Shown here: positions 41,605-51,297 of the stretch, piece by piece
Layout: each line of letters starts with the position of its first letter
Numbering within the stretch: the first letter of the stretch is position 1
Origin: Nitrospirales bacterium
GTDB taxonomy: Bacteria > Nitrospirota > Nitrospiria > Nitrospirales > UBA8639
DNA length: 64,000 nucleotides
Assembly (NCBI GenBank): GCA_031315915.1
Contig: JALDRK010000010.1
Location: forward strand, 1 to 64,000
Direction: 5' to 3'
Position numbers and translations under genes: made by a program
The notes under the pieces: model-generated
The model's input: only the letters and a program-made list of their open reading frames with translations
Told to the model about the DNA's origin: nothing
Databases searched by the model: none

Positions 41605-42366
41605 TTAAGAACGACGTAATCGGGCTAGTTGCCGGCTGTCCTCTTCAAGTTGTGGAAGGCGATAGATCTGGTCAATCTGAACGACCCGCTCCAGACATCG
41701 AAGCTCCGAGATCGCGTCCTCCCGTTTTCTGTAGACCTCAGCCAAAACACGCAAGGCCCCCGCTTCGCCAGAACTATTTCCCAATTTAATGAAATGTTCG
41801 GTTGCATTGTTGAGACAGGCCTCAGCTTTGTTCAGATTCTCCAACTGCAGAAAGGCTTTGCCAAGCTGTCCATACGTCGTGGCCAGTCCTTCTTCATTCC
41901 CTACCTGACGGTGGTAGTCCAAGGCTTTTTGAAAGTTCTCGATTGCAGATTCGGTTCGATTCAGGTGAAGTTCTTCGAGAGCCAAATTACCATACAAAAT
42001 TCCCAAAGCGCGGTCATGACCGAGGGGAGTCAAATGATCAACAGCTTCCAAATAAAACGCATGCGCCCGGTCCGGCTGACCCATGTCAGCTTTGAGATTT
42101 CCTAAATTTACCAGGGTTTCTCCAATGGTATGGTCTTCCTGCAAGGTTCGCTGGAGTTCCAACACTTCCCGATAATGGATCTCAGCCTGCTCGTATCGTT
42201 CCAATAGTGCACACACATTTCCCAGGTTCCCCAAGGCATCAGACAAGGCCTTGGGCGAGCCCTCGCTTCGAGCTTCGCTCACGGCTTGTTCATACCAATA
42301 ATGCGCCAGGGACAAATCCCCACGATGCAGGAAAATTTTTCCACGATGAGATGAGGAACTGGTCAT
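41605..42366 (-). CDS. TPR-repeat protein
   Basis: 253 residues made of about six tetratricopeptide units: ALGNLGNVCALLERYEQAEI followed by HYREVLEL, ETLVNLGNLKADMGQPDRAH, ILYGNLALEELHLNRTESAI, TTYGQLGKAFLQLENLNKAE and ALRVLAEVYRKREDAISELR. No signal peptide or other domain. The first unit begins abruptly (MTSSSSHRGKIFLHRGDLSLA) and no ribosome site is visible before ATG 42366, so the true 5' end may be lost; the upstream frame stays open for about 19 codons without a start. TPR proteins act as protein-binding scaffolds. It follows the broken hydrolase gene on the same strand. Confidence 0.8.
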   Translation of the reverse strand: MTSSSSHRGKIFLHRGDLSLAHYWYEQAVSEARSEGSPKALSDALGNLGNVCALLERYEQAEIHYREVLELQRTLQEDHTIGETLVNLGNLKADMGQPDRAHAFYLEAVDHLTPLGHDRALGILYGNLALEELHLNRTESAIENFQKALDYHRQVGNEEGLATTYGQLGKAFLQLENLNKAEACLNNATEHFIKLGNSSGEAGALRVLAEVYRKREDAISELRCLERVVQIDQIYRLPQLEEDSRQLARLRRS

Positions 42367-42432
42367 TAGACTATAGAATTGCGTTTCAGTATTACGATCA
42401 GTTGGAAAACTCTGGCTGGAGAACCGGGTACT

Positions 42433-44051
42433 TCAGAACACAATCAACGTTAAAGGCTGAACGCCACCCAGGAAGTCGGCCTTCACCCTCGGCGAGAGTC
42501 TATCACCGGCGAATCCTAAACATCTCACAGACCTCAGGATATGTGTCCTATGTATCAGATGTATCAGAATTCTTGAATGGCTAGCAGGGTCACTTCCCAC
42601 AGTCTCCTTTTGACTCTCAGTGGCTTGTTGGAATTTTCCAGATTCAGGCTTCCAAAACCGGTATTGGCTATCAGAAAAGGCTCCATGCGTGATTGGAGCC
42701 TTACAGTTTTTGCTTCCAATGCAAAAGGCCTTGAGCGTAATTCGAGACTGCACATCGGGAGGAATGATGTGCGCGGCTTGAATGATATTTTCCCAAGACC
42801 CCAGCGTGCGATCCAACGTCGTTTGAGGGTTAGAAAGGAAGTTATCAATCCAGACGAGTAGACTGCCACGGGGAGTGAGGTCCAGGAAGTTTTTCTGCCA
42901 CTCGCGCACTTCTGCGTCCGGGTGGAGCATCAGATTGTAAAAGCGGGTATGCTGATTATCTTTTCTCTGAAGATAGGGGATCACACTCGTCTCAAAATCA
43001 TGAATACTGCAGGCTGCCGCCATGTATACAATATTCCGGACCGGAAAATCGGGAAACTCCCGGAGAACCCGGTTGAGTATGATCATTCCCATGCTATGGC
43101 CAATGAAGGTCACCTCAAACATATGTGGGTCGGCTTTGAGTAAGTCCCTAAGAGAGCCAAACAGGCTATACCTCCCCATCCGGCCCTTTCATCAACATCT
43201 TTTTGATCCTGGGAATATCATCCCGAAAGTCGCGAATATCAAAGGCCTCCTCCCGATGGAACAGCATCTGCGTTCGCCGCAACATATTGTGCCAGGCCCC
43301 TTGACCGATGCCATCGATGAAAGGAGACAATAGGAGCTTCGAAGGCAGGGTCACCACATACCGGCCCAAGGCTGCCGTTGTATCCCAAACGCCAATATCC
43401 GATTTACCTAGTTCAATGGGTATAAACCCAAGCTCCTTTTTGTCATATTGGTCAAGCCTGATATCGGCAAGCACTTCGCTGTTGCGTTTCCCAGGCCACT
43501 GGAAAAATTTCAGCCCTGTCGCATTCATATCGCTGGCTACCATTTGAGCCCAAACCAGGGGCGTCCGCAATATTCCCCCACCCACCGCCACAACCAATTT
43601 AAAAGGGGAAGATACATACAGGGCCCCAGATTCTGGCCATACGGCCTTGGCGGATATACAGAAGATCTTCAATTGACGTATCGACCAAATCCGAATTCCA
43701 ATTCAAAAAAATCGGATAATAGGACTTCATGAGGTCGTCATCGTCTAACAGTTCTATAACACGGTTGAGACTTGCTTCCTGATGGTTCAGACCGCCATGC
43801 ACAAAAACCAGGATTTTATTTTTGCCCGATTGTGTTATTCCGGTCACAATCGTGTCGAGCTGTTTCTGAAAGGAATCCGAAGAAAGTGCTGCAAAAGTAA
43901 CGGGATCGACCGGATTTCCCACAGGATCGATGGTGACCGTATGGTTGTGCACCTGCATATTCAATTCATCGTCAATGGAATGATGTGAACAGCCGGATAC
44001 AAGCTCGGCTAGGCACAGAAGAACCATGACAATGACGGATTGGAAAGTCAT
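42433..44051 (-). pseudogene. Alpha/beta-hydrolase lipoprotein gene broken by two frameshifts
   Basis: Three overlapping minus-strand frames join into one protein. The first (44051 to about 43620) has a lipoprotein signal (LCLAELVSGC) and ILVFVHGGLNHQEASLNRVI. The second (about 43620 to 43180) continues with YVSSPFKLVVAVGGGILRTP and IDGIGQGAWHNMLRR. The third (43179 to 42433) holds the serine-nucleophile motif FIGHSMGMIIL and VYMAAACSIHDFE. Frame changes lie in G-rich runs near 43620 and 43178. The 3' end also changes character after FWKPES. The joined product would be about 530 residues: a lipase- or esterase-like membrane-anchored enzyme. The frameshifts could be genuine or sequencing indels in homopolymers. 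Confidence 0.75.
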
Positions 44052-44250
44052 GACAGATCCGATAAGTGCGATCTTACCAACTTGTGATCAAAAAATTCCT
44101 CATATGACTCACCAAAGATCTCTAGGATAAACAATTCTTTTTCGCATTTCCAGGAAGTCAGACTTCCTTCATTGTTGACTCCAGACACGATTGCTCATTC
44201 ATGAAAAATGACGTATCTTGAGAGACTACGGAAAGGCATTCAAATCCCAG

Positions 44251-44715
44251 ATGTTGGATATTGTTCTGTATCAACCGGAAATCCCCCCGAACACCGGCAA
44301 TATCATTCGTCTTTGCGCGAATACCGGATTCGGGCTTCACCTCATTCAACCGTTAGGATTTGAGCTGGATGATAAACGGGCGAGACGAGCCGGGCTGGAT
44401 TATCATGAAATGGCCCGCGTGGAGGTCTACGCCACCCTTCAAGACTATGTGGAAACCCGCACCCCCCCACGCATATTTACGATCACGACCAAAGGCCATA
44501 GGCTCTATCATCATGTATTATTTGAACCCGGTGATGCGTTGCTTTTCGGACCCGAAACCAGAGGACTTCCGCAAGAAGTATTAGACTCTGTGCCTTCTGA
44601 CCGTCAGGTACGTATTCCTATGCGGCCCGAGAGTCGCAGCATGAATTTGAGCAACGCCGTGGCCGTGCTTGTGTACGAATCCTGGAGACAGCTTCAATTT
44701 TTAGGTTCGAAATAA
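44251..44715 (+). CDS. trmL: tRNA (cytidine/uridine-34-2'-O)-methyltransferase TrmL
   Basis: 154 residues from ATG 44251, the usual start of this family ([17 protein letters not shown]). A TTG 11 codons upstream is less likely. SPOUT-fold motifs are all present: [16 protein letters not shown] (motif 1), [16 protein letters not shown] (motif 2) and RVRIPM-type strand [20 protein letters not shown] (motif 3, forming the trefoil knot). The enzyme methylates the ribose of the wobble base in tRNA-Leu using S-adenosylmethionine. Length is normal. It is flanked by two broken genes on the opposite strand, which shows that the local decay spares this gene. Confidence 0.93.
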   Translation: MLDIVLYQPEIPPNTGNIIRLCANTGFGLHLIQPLGFELDDKRARRAGLDYHEMARVEVYATLQDYVETRTPPRIFTITTKGHRLYHHVLFEPGDALLFGPETRGLPQEVLDSVPSDRQVRIPMRPESRSMNLSNAVAVLVYESWRQLQFLGSK

Positions 44716-44743
44716 CGTCAACCGGATTTCGCCAGGAATGTTA

Positions 44744-45353
44744 CTACGATTCGTCACTTAACAATCGATCAATGACATTTTTAAATCGAGTATACGATTG
44801 AGCACCCCTTAGCGCTTTGGTCACCTGCAATTGATGATCGTGATCCTCGAAACCAAGAAAAAATGTAGGGGTACCTTTCACGCCAGCCTTCTTTCCTTCC
44901 TGAATGTCCTTTTGGACTTTTTCGGCCTGACGCTCGCTTGATACGCACTCTTGAAATTCGGGTAAATTCAATTCGAGTGCAGTGGCATGTTGTTCACAAT
45001 TATCCATGACGACTTTTGGCTCAACAAATAATCGATCATGATTTCCCAATACCGATTTTGTTCACTGGCACAATTGGCAGCTACGGCTGCATGGAACGCC
45101 GATTTATGAATAGCCTCTAAAGGAAAATCCGAAGATATATATTGAACTTTCCCGGTTCGAATAAACTCTTTTTAAGGGAAGACAATGTTGGAATGGCATG
45201 TTTCCGACAGAAGGGACATTCGTAGTCCGAAAATTCCATAATCGTTAACTTGGCTCGGGAATCACCTCGGACAACGTTTCCGTCAATACTTCGTTGAAGC
45301 CCTGGAGGTGCCTCCATACTTCTTTCTGGAGAAGTTTTCAGTAGGGTCTTCAT
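44744..45353 (-). pseudogene. DsbA/thioredoxin-fold gene broken by frameshifts
   Basis: The 5' frame reads DSRAKLTIMEFSDYECPFCR, the CxxC motif of DsbA-like thiol oxidoreductases, and ends at a stop after GKFNIYLRIFL. The neighbouring frame restores VQYISSDFPLEAIHKSAFHA and AVAANCASEQNRYWE. A second slip gives HDRLFVEPKVV and the rest (GVKGTPTFFLGFEDHDHQLQ, including the cis-proline TPTFF motif) to the end. So two indels split an otherwise complete protein of about 200 residues. No clear export signal precedes the fold, which may mean the 5' end is also lost. Confidence 0.82.
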
Positions 45354-45476
45354 TTCCTGCCACTCTTGTTGTTAGGGTGCTGTGTTTCCGGCTAAAAAGT
45401 AAGATATCTTGCAAAATCAAATGGCAGATGGAGAAATACGGATGACCAGTTCACTATTTTCAATGAAGGTGATTCA

Positions 45477-45806
45477 ATGGAAACAGACGCTTCCAGTCTC
45501 AAACGCATCCAACAATTTATGGAACTCATTCAACGGGCGAAACAAGCGGGAAGTGACCCGTCATTTCTGAATACCCCCACCGAGCATGGAGACAATATCA
45601 ACGTCATCGTCACGGTCAATGGGGAACGCCACAATGCCGGAATGGTTTTTTGGGACGTCAGTTGGCTCCAGGCTCAAGGCCTGGCAGACACGTTGGACGA
45701 AGAGGATATAGCCCTTGGATTGAATATTACCGATGGCCTATTGGAGGACGCCGAAAAAATCCTGGGATTCGTCAACAGGGAATTGGAGAAACTGGATGTA
45801 CCCTAA
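45477..45806 (+). CDS. Small acidic soluble protein of unknown function
   Basis: 109 residues from ATG 45477 with GAAGGTG upstream. It is helical at both ends (SLKRIQQFMELIQRAKQAGS; GLLEDAEKILGFVNRELEKL), with a beta-rich middle (NINVIVTVNGERHNAGMVFW). Acidic, with no signal peptide or membrane segment. No known family was recognised. It is followed 84 bases later by an unrelated plus-strand gene. Confidence 0.65.
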   Translation: METDASSLKRIQQFMELIQRAKQAGSDPSFLNTPTEHGDNINVIVTVNGERHNAGMVFWDVSWLQAQGLADTLDEEDIALGLNITDGLLEDAEKILGFVNRELEKLDVP

Positions 45807-45889
45807 AAATTCTCGGCTCCTACAGATTTCAAAAATCTGTTCGAAAGGCTTCTACTTCGACGAGACCGACTTGGCATAATACCTACCCA

Positions 45890-46555
45890 ATGGATGCACT
45901 GTTTTATCCATTTCATTTGTGCCATGAACGAACGCTCCATCGCCTATTGCAAAAATTTCAAGCCATTCATTTCCGCGACTTTATGGCCATGCAACTGACG
46001 CCATTGGCAGGCATGACAGCCTTTCCGGATCGGATGGGTGATTACTACCCGGACCAACTACAAGCCGGGAATATTATTCAGGGGTACCACGTGAGTGGCC
46101 CACTCAGTCAGGCAATGACTCTCCTGGTGAATCGGGATCTGGCCGACAAATCGTGGCGTTCGACTTTTCACCAGGCTTTGGCCTCTGATAATCGGTTTCA
46201 GCGTGGGCTTTTTCGCTCATCTTCCCGTCAAGCCGGCGAAGAACCGCAGAGTTTTGATGACGCCACGTGCCTTTCCCCTCTGACGCAATCAATACAGGCG
46301 TCTGTTTCCTATACCGTGGAATCCCTTCAAGCCATGAGTCAAAATCGACGAATCGGCGACATGGAATCTACTTTTGATTATGGGATGGCGTTGGTCACCA
46401 CTTCCGCTTCCCTGCAGTACACCATCCAACTCTGTAACCAACAGAGTCTTGTCGCAGCCACGGATTCTCTTTCACATTCCCGATTGCTGTCGAGAAGCTG
46501 CCAGCGCGACAGCATGTCTCTGGTCAATTATTGTCTGCCCCGTGAAGGATATTAG
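45890..46555 (+). CDS. Protein of unknown function with a 3' end overlapping a receiver gene
   Basis: 221 residues from ATG 45890; a longer in-frame reading from 45650 overlaps the upstream gene and is unlikely. The N-terminal half looks like a structured domain: MDALFYPFHLCHERTLHRLL, QKFQAIHFRDFMAMQLTPLA and GDYYPDQLQAGNIIQGYHVS. The C-terminal half is rich in S, Q and T. No ribosome site of note and no family recognised. Its last 84 bases overlap the 3' end of the convergent receiver gene at 46472, so one of the two ends may be extended. Confidence 0.6.
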   Translation: MDALFYPFHLCHERTLHRLLQKFQAIHFRDFMAMQLTPLAGMTAFPDRMGDYYPDQLQAGNIIQGYHVSGPLSQAMTLLVNRDLADKSWRSTFHQALASDNRFQRGLFRSSSRQAGEEPQSFDDATCLSPLTQSIQASVSYTVESLQAMSQNRRIGDMESTFDYGMALVTTSASLQYTIQLCNQQSLVAATDSLSHSRLLSRSCQRDSMSLVNYCLPREGY

Positions 46556-46954
46556 GCCTCCCGATCGGTTCTTCAGTCCGGACTGCCCCGCCTTCAGCAC
46601 CATGTTCACCGTCTCGGTCAACTCTCCCACATCGAGAGGTTTTGAGAGAAAGGCGGAAACGTCCTTTGCGATAGCCAGCGCCTTCACCTCCTCGGACAGA
46701 TAACCGGACAACAAGACAATCGGGAGGTGGCGATAAGCGGGAGAAGTCTTCAGATACGCAATCAGTTGAAGACCATTCATCATCGGCATTCGGTTGTCTG
46801 TGATGACGAGATCTACGGGAGGATTCGCCTTCAGCGCCGCCATAGCCTCATGCCCATTCCGAACATCAACACAGTCATGTCCCTGTTGCTTTAATATGAG
46901 ACAGATGACACGACGCACTATGGGTTCGTCATCGACCACTAAAATGTGTTTCAT
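46472..46954 (-). CDS. Single-domain response regulator with variable tail
   Basis: 160 residues. The receiver (1-123) is complete: ILVVDDEPIV, phospho-acceptor aspartate in LVITDNRMPMMNG, serine in IVLLSGYLS, lysine in AFLSKPLDVGEL. The last 37 residues (QSGLKNRSGG onward) are not part of the fold and lie in the overlap with the convergent gene at 45890-46555. No output domain. The neighbouring receiver gene at 47095-47493 is similar but not adjacent in an operon. Confidence 0.86.
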   Translation of the reverse strand: MKHILVVDDEPIVRRVICLILKQQGHDCVDVRNGHEAMAALKANPPVDLVITDNRMPMMNGLQLIAYLKTSPAYRHLPIVLLSGYLSEEVKALAIAKDVSAFLSKPLDVGELTETVNMVLKAGQSGLKNRSGGLISFTGQTIIDQRHAVALAASRQQSGM

Positions 46955-47094
46955 CAGATACCTCCAGAGTGTTGAATCCTGACAATCAAGCGTTGACGGC
47001 TAATTGGTCGTCAGTCGAAAACAACCCACTGAAGGTTCAATGGTGTGTCAGGATCCAATCTCTCGTCTATCAGCAAGAATATAGAGATGGCGTT

Positions 47095-47493
47095 TTAAGA
47101 AGAACCCCGAGAAGGGGAAAGCAAGTGCGGGATGATGGTTAACAGATCCTGGAGAAGAAACGGTTTGGTGAGAACGGCGGTGGAGCCTGCCTGTTCAGCC
47201 TGTAGGTTCAAATCGTCGGCCATTTGTCCACTATATAAAATGACAGGTGTTCCCGAGATAGTGGATTGAGATCGGACCCATTTCACCAATTCCAGGCCCG
47301 TCATCCTTGGCATCTGGTGATCAGTGATAATCAAATCTACCATCTGCCCGGTCGTCAGCATGTCTCTGGCCTCCCAGCCATCCTGTGCCTCGACACAGTC
47401 ATACCCGCCCCCTTTCAGGGCAATGCGAAGGACATTCCGCAATTGGCGGCCATCATCAACCAATAGAATCCGTGTGGTATTTGACCTCTCCAT
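47095..47493 (-). CDS. Single-domain response regulator
   Basis: 132 residues from ATG 47493 (GAGAAG at moderate distance); a GTG at 47514 behind AAGGAA is the alternative. Complete receiver: ILLVDDGRQL (one acidic residue of the usual pair is replaced by glycine), phospho-acceptor aspartate in LIITDHQMPRMTG, serine in VILYSGQMA, lysine in AVLTKPFLLQ. No output domain. It closely follows the pattern of the receivers at 46472 and 50908, suggesting a local family of stand-alone receivers. Confidence 0.86.
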   Translation of the reverse strand: MERSNTTRILLVDDGRQLRNVLRIALKGGGYDCVEAQDGWEARDMLTTGQMVDLIITDHQMPRMTGLELVKWVRSQSTISGTPVILYSGQMADDLNLQAEQAGSTAVLTKPFLLQDLLTIIPHLLSPSRGSS

Positions 47494-47671
47494 AACGTAC
47501 TTCTCATTGTACACTCTTCCTTACGTCGTATGGGTCGACGCGGGACAGAACGTGGAAGTGCCGACTCGGGTCCATCGCATTTTGTCGCGACCCTTCTTCA
47601 TGAGGTATGGTCTATCAGGCAAGGGCACTGACTACCGACAAAACATTTGCCATTTTAAAAGCCCCATTTCG

Positions 47672-48439
47672 ATGAATGTCGTCACCAATTGGCAGCCTTC
47701 GAATCTCCGGACCCAATTCTTATTGAGTCATACGCAAGTGGACGTCTGGAGAACCACCCTGGACCCTATATCCTTGTTACCGGCTGCTTGTCGCTCCCTT
47801 CTTTCTCCGGATGAAATTGTCAGAGCCGATCAGTTCAAAAGCCCTTCCGCTCAACAGCAGTTTGTAATGACTCGTTGTATGCTTCGACACCTCTTGGGAC
47901 TGTATGCGGGGACGAAACCCCATACCATCCAGCTAAGAAAAACCGAACAGGGCAAACCCTTTCCCGTCTTTCCCAACCCCTTGACCCTTCAGTGTAACGT
48001 CTCACACACACAGGGATTGGCTCTTGTGGCCATTAGTGGAGGATCTCCAGTGGGCATCGACGTGGAAACGATGGATCGAACGATCCACGCGGAAGAACTT
48101 GCCAAACGTTTTTTTGCGCAACGCGAGGCCAAACAACTAACTGCAATGCCAGAAAGTCAACGAATCCTGGGGTTCTTAACCTATTGGACCTGCAAAGAAG
48201 CGTTTCTCAAAATGCAGGGAGTAGGATTGTCTGCCGATCTTTCAAATTATGAAATCGAATTTCATTCGGAAGGCCAGACGGTGCGGGTTGCGGACATTTC
48301 CCCTCGAAACCCGCTCACACCATATTTTTTAAGCCTCATAAATCCAGGCGCGGCTTTTGTCGGAGCAATAGCCGTGGAAACCCCTTCTCCGGAAATCTCT
48401 TACTTCGATTGGAACTATGAATTTTTGAAGAACCATTAA
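47672..48439 (+). CDS. 4'-phosphopantetheinyl transferase (Sfp type)
   Basis: 255 residues from ATG 47672; earlier in-frame starts would overlap the divergent receiver gene. Sfp-type signature blocks are present: QCNVSHTQGLALVAIS (about 107-122), VGIDVE with D130 and E132 (magnesium ligands), and the WTCKEAFLKMQGVGL block with K175 and the following E. N-terminal pieces (VDVWRTTL, ADQFKSPSAQQQFVMTRCML) also fit. The enzyme transfers phosphopantetheine from coenzyme A to a carrier protein serine. No carrier protein, PKS or NRPS gene is in the window, so its target is elsewhere, possibly fatty-acid or secondary metabolism. Confidence 0.88.
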   Translation: MNVVTNWQPSNLRTQFLLSHTQVDVWRTTLDPISLLPAACRSLLSPDEIVRADQFKSPSAQQQFVMTRCMLRHLLGLYAGTKPHTIQLRKTEQGKPFPVFPNPLTLQCNVSHTQGLALVAISGGSPVGIDVETMDRTIHAEELAKRFFAQREAKQLTAMPESQRILGFLTYWTCKEAFLKMQGVGLSADLSNYEIEFHSEGQTVRVADISPRNPLTPYFLSLINPGAAFVGAIAVETPSPEISYFDWNYEFLKNH

Positions 48440-48478
48440 CCATACGGAAAAAATTCGGTCTCTCTATCCGGTTTCGCG

Positions 48479-49456
48479 TTAGTGAACCACATTCGGAGTT
48501 TTAGATTGTCCCTGAAAATGTAGGGATTCGTCTCCCTCGAGATGACTCGGCTTGACCCAATAATCTCCCTCCAAACTGACGTCCCAAATGCTCTGAGCGA
48601 CTCGCTCGTTCCCGGCAGTCATCACATAAGCTAGACCACCGATTATTCCTCCCAGACCGGCATAGACCACCTTAAATGGAGTATAAAGAATCGACAAGGC
48701 CCCACTCGCGACCTGCAACCCCAAAGACGATTCTTTTTCTCCGGGGTCCCCCTTAGAGTTGGAGGAGTTGGCCGACGACTGAGTGGGAGGAGCAACCTGG
48801 GATTTTTCTATATTCGCATCCGCGCTCCGTGACTCTATAACACCAGAGTCTAGCAATCGTTCCTGGGCCACAACGTCCACTGGCGCCATGACAAGATTGC
48901 CCTCTCCTTTCCAGGCTTGTTGCAACGCTCCCTTGGTAAGACTGAGAACGGTTCCTTCTGACGCAACGACCGGATCGGAATTCCAAGCTTTCGATTCAAA
49001 GGCCACATTTCCGGTTTGAACGTCCATCCCCTGGATTTCCACCGAAGTAATAGTCATCGCCTGACTCCCAAAATCTGCAGGGACAAATTTTCGCCCCACA
49101 TGGGCCGAGACTACCATGTCAGCATCCACGGCCTTGGCCACTTCCGTAATTTGTAAATTTCGTTCGCCACCGGATGCCACGGCGGCGGCAAAATCCGTCA
49201 ATTCTTTTTCCACCCTGGACGGATCAACGACGAAAAATCCTCGTTGTTGAAGCCATTCGGCTGCCCCGTTTTGGGCTCCTTTGTGATTGCTCAAGATCAT
49301 CATACGCGTACCGGGAGGAGGCATTGGACCTCCAGATCCTTCACTCACAATTTTTTGGCTTTGATCAGGAGTGCTCATACACCCGATCAGAGAGATGTAC
49401 ACAAGAACCATGATCAAAAAGGTCATCTTCCTAAATTCCTCTATTAAAGAAAACAT
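48479..49456 (-). CDS. Lipoprotein of unknown function with curli-assembly-like middle domain
   Basis: 325 residues from ATG 49456 behind AAAGGGAG. A longer in-frame reading to 49780 is rejected because of the ribosome site here. Signal and lipobox: FLIMVLVYISLIGC. The domain at about 50-190 reads MMILSNHKGAQNGAAEWLQQ, then LQITEVAKAVDADMVVSAHV, ITSVEIQGMDVQTGNVAFES and AWNSD, similar in plan to outer-membrane-associated CsgG/TolB-N-like folds. It is followed by a low-complexity S/N/K linker, a hydrophobic stretch (about 260-285, LYTPFKVVYAGLGGIIGGLA) and a C-terminal tail. The function is unknown; the fold comparison is a guess. Confidence 0.72.
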   Translation of the reverse strand: MFSLIEEFRKMTFLIMVLVYISLIGCMSTPDQSQKIVSEGSGGPMPPPGTRMMILSNHKGAQNGAAEWLQQRGFFVVDPSRVEKELTDFAAAVASGGERNLQITEVAKAVDADMVVSAHVGRKFVPADFGSQAMTITSVEIQGMDVQTGNVAFESKAWNSDPVVASEGTVLSLTKGALQQAWKGEGNLVMAPVDVVAQERLLDSGVIESRSADANIEKSQVAPPTQSSANSSNSKGDPGEKESSLGLQVASGALSILYTPFKVVYAGLGGIIGGLAYVMTAGNERVAQSIWDVSLEGDYWVKPSHLEGDESLHFQGQSKTPNVVH

Positions 49457-49917
49457 CGATTTCTCCCTTTTGAATTTGCTCCATATCAATTCATGAGCCT
49501 GGATAAGAAAATAACAAATACCAGGTATGATAAGATATTGATTGTATGATAAAAGCCTTCCCCTTTCATAAAAAACGGATCCGTCGAACATCGTGCACAA
49601 ATAATCAGGATTCCCAGGCTTGGAGCCATTTGAGGAGTTGCTTATAAGAATGACACATCCACATATTAGTTCCCGGCAACTTCCGAATTGCGGGGAAAAA
49701 GAGTGTACGCTATCACCCAAAACGATCAGATCTCGTATAGAAAGATTCAAGGCATAGAAAAGATGTCTAGCATGCAGCAAAGGCCTTGCCTCATAATTCT
49801 GGCACTTTTATCCTGGTTGGAAAACCGCTCTTCCGTGAAAGGCACCCTCATATTTTACCCACGTTGTACCGACTATAAGAATTCATCATCTTCCTGACTT
49901 GTCCAAAGTTTCAACTT
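49457..49917. other. Divergent intergenic region, 461 bases, no gene supported
   Basis: Holds the 5' regions of the lipoprotein gene at 48479 and the gene at 49918. Open frames here lack ribosome sites. No GG-N10-GC element or strong hairpin was found. Confidence 0.4.
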
Positions 49918-50397
49918 ATGAGCCTAAAAATCCTTTCATTTTTTATTGAGGGTGTCACCTGGAGAATTGCGCAGACCAGGGAAGGGTTTTTTCATTGGGG
50001 TCCGGCAGAAGTCCCTGAATGGAAAGCCGGTATTCCTACAGGCATAGCCAAAGAAATCGTGGAAAGCACCTTCCGACAGTTTTCCTCGGATGATGATTCC
50101 CTGGAACCTCACCGCCTTACTTTCAAAATGACCTATCGCATCGGTCGATCGAACACCGAGTGCTTCATTTTTTCGTCTCCGGAAGGGGATCTTTTTTCCG
50201 TCAAAATTCCTCCGGCTACCTTTTCCGCCCTTCAGGAGGCCTTTCCCTCGCAAGCTCTTCCGAGGATGAGGATAGCCCGTATCGCGGTGGAACAGGCCTT
50301 GGCATCTGACCTGCCCGAATTGGAACTCCTGCCGTCCGGTTCCATCTACGAATCCGTCACATCGAAACTTAAGTCATTCCTTCCTCGAAAGACTTAA
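49918..50397 (+). CDS. Soluble protein of unknown function
   Basis: 159 residues. The N-terminal half is beta-rich (MSLKILSFFIEGVTWRIAQT, GFFHWGPAEVPEWKAGIPTG), the middle is amphipathic (LTFKMTYRIGRSNTECFIFS), and a C-terminal helix carries RIARIAVEQALASDLPELEL. No signal peptide, membrane segment or known motif was seen. No ribosome site is obvious just before ATG 49918, so translation may be weak or use another start. The protein-like composition makes it a probable gene. Confidence 0.58.
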   Translation: MSLKILSFFIEGVTWRIAQTREGFFHWGPAEVPEWKAGIPTGIAKEIVESTFRQFSSDDDSLEPHRLTFKMTYRIGRSNTECFIFSSPEGDLFSVKIPPATFSALQEAFPSQALPRMRIARIAVEQALASDLPELELLPSGSIYESVTSKLKSFLPRKT

Positions 50398-50907
50398 AGG
50401 TTCATTTTTCATGAAGTTTCAAGGTTTTTCTGAAAATGAAAATCTAGCTACCTTCCGAGAAAACTAACACAGGGATTGTGTCAGAAAAATGACCCTCGTC
50501 ATCGTAAAATCTCTTGAGATTTGTGAGAATTTACATCTCCGCTATTCGTAACCCCGCAAAAAACCTCCTGTTTATTAGTCTTTGGCAGCTTTCAAAAATA
50601 TTTGTTGATGAACTAATTGATAATTCAATTATTTCAATAGTTTACATTTAACTATTTCTATTCACCGAATCTGTGTACAACGCTGTTAGTAAACCCTTGC
50701 GGCCTTATTTAGATAGCAAGATCCATGGCCCAATCATCCACATTGCTCAAAACTTGACCATTGTGTGTCAAAAAAGTATTCACACAAAATCTAGGGTGAG
50801 GGTATTCCTCAAGGACCTCTACGTATGTACAATGGGGAAATATGAAATCACCCGTTTGGTTCAAAAAAGAAGAAGCGCTTTCTCTTTATTGATCAGAGGG
50901 ATGCGGT
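50398..50907. other. AT-rich intergenic region, 510 bases
   Basis: AT-rich DNA with a small palindromic patch (AATTGA/TCAATT at 50615-50630, flanked by AACTA and TAGTT). A plus-strand frame at 50673-50933 lacks a ribosome site. The palindrome could be a regulator site for the receiver gene downstream, but nothing supports this further. Confidence 0.4.
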
Positions 50908-51297
50908 GTGAACGTCGATCTATCCTCATCTAAAAAACATGTTCTTATCGTTGACGATGAACCGGCAGTACGTCGAACGGTCAGGGTGGTATTAGAGTCA
51001 GCCGGTTATGAATGTGCAGAATCCGAAAACGGAGATGCTGCTCTAACATGGCTGGAAACACATCACGCGGATGTGATCATTGCCGATTATCAAATGCCGG
51101 GGATGAGCGGGCTCCAATTATTGGAAAAAGTGACAACCCTCATGAATGGGAAAACACCTCAAGTCATCATGCTCAGCGGAGTCATACAGGATCAGGAAAA
51201 GCACAAAGCGATGGATCTCGGCGCGTTTACTACCATTGATAAACCATGCAATTTCCGAGAATTAGTCGTCAAAGTTAACGAAGCAAGCGCTCTCTAG
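50908..51297 (+). CDS. Single-domain response regulator
   Basis: 129 residues from GTG 50908; a GAGGGATGCG stretch upstream may serve as ribosome site. Complete receiver: VLIVDDEPAV, phospho-acceptor aspartate in VIIADYQMPGMSG, serine in VIMLSGVIQ, lysine in TTIDKPCNFREL. No output domain. Resembles the receivers at 46472 and 47095 in length and motif details. No kinase gene is near. Confidence 0.88.
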   Translation: MNVDLSSSKKHVLIVDDEPAVRRTVRVVLESAGYECAESENGDAALTWLETHHADVIIADYQMPGMSGLQLLEKVTTLMNGKTPQVIMLSGVIQDQEKHKAMDLGAFTTIDKPCNFRELVVKVNEASAL

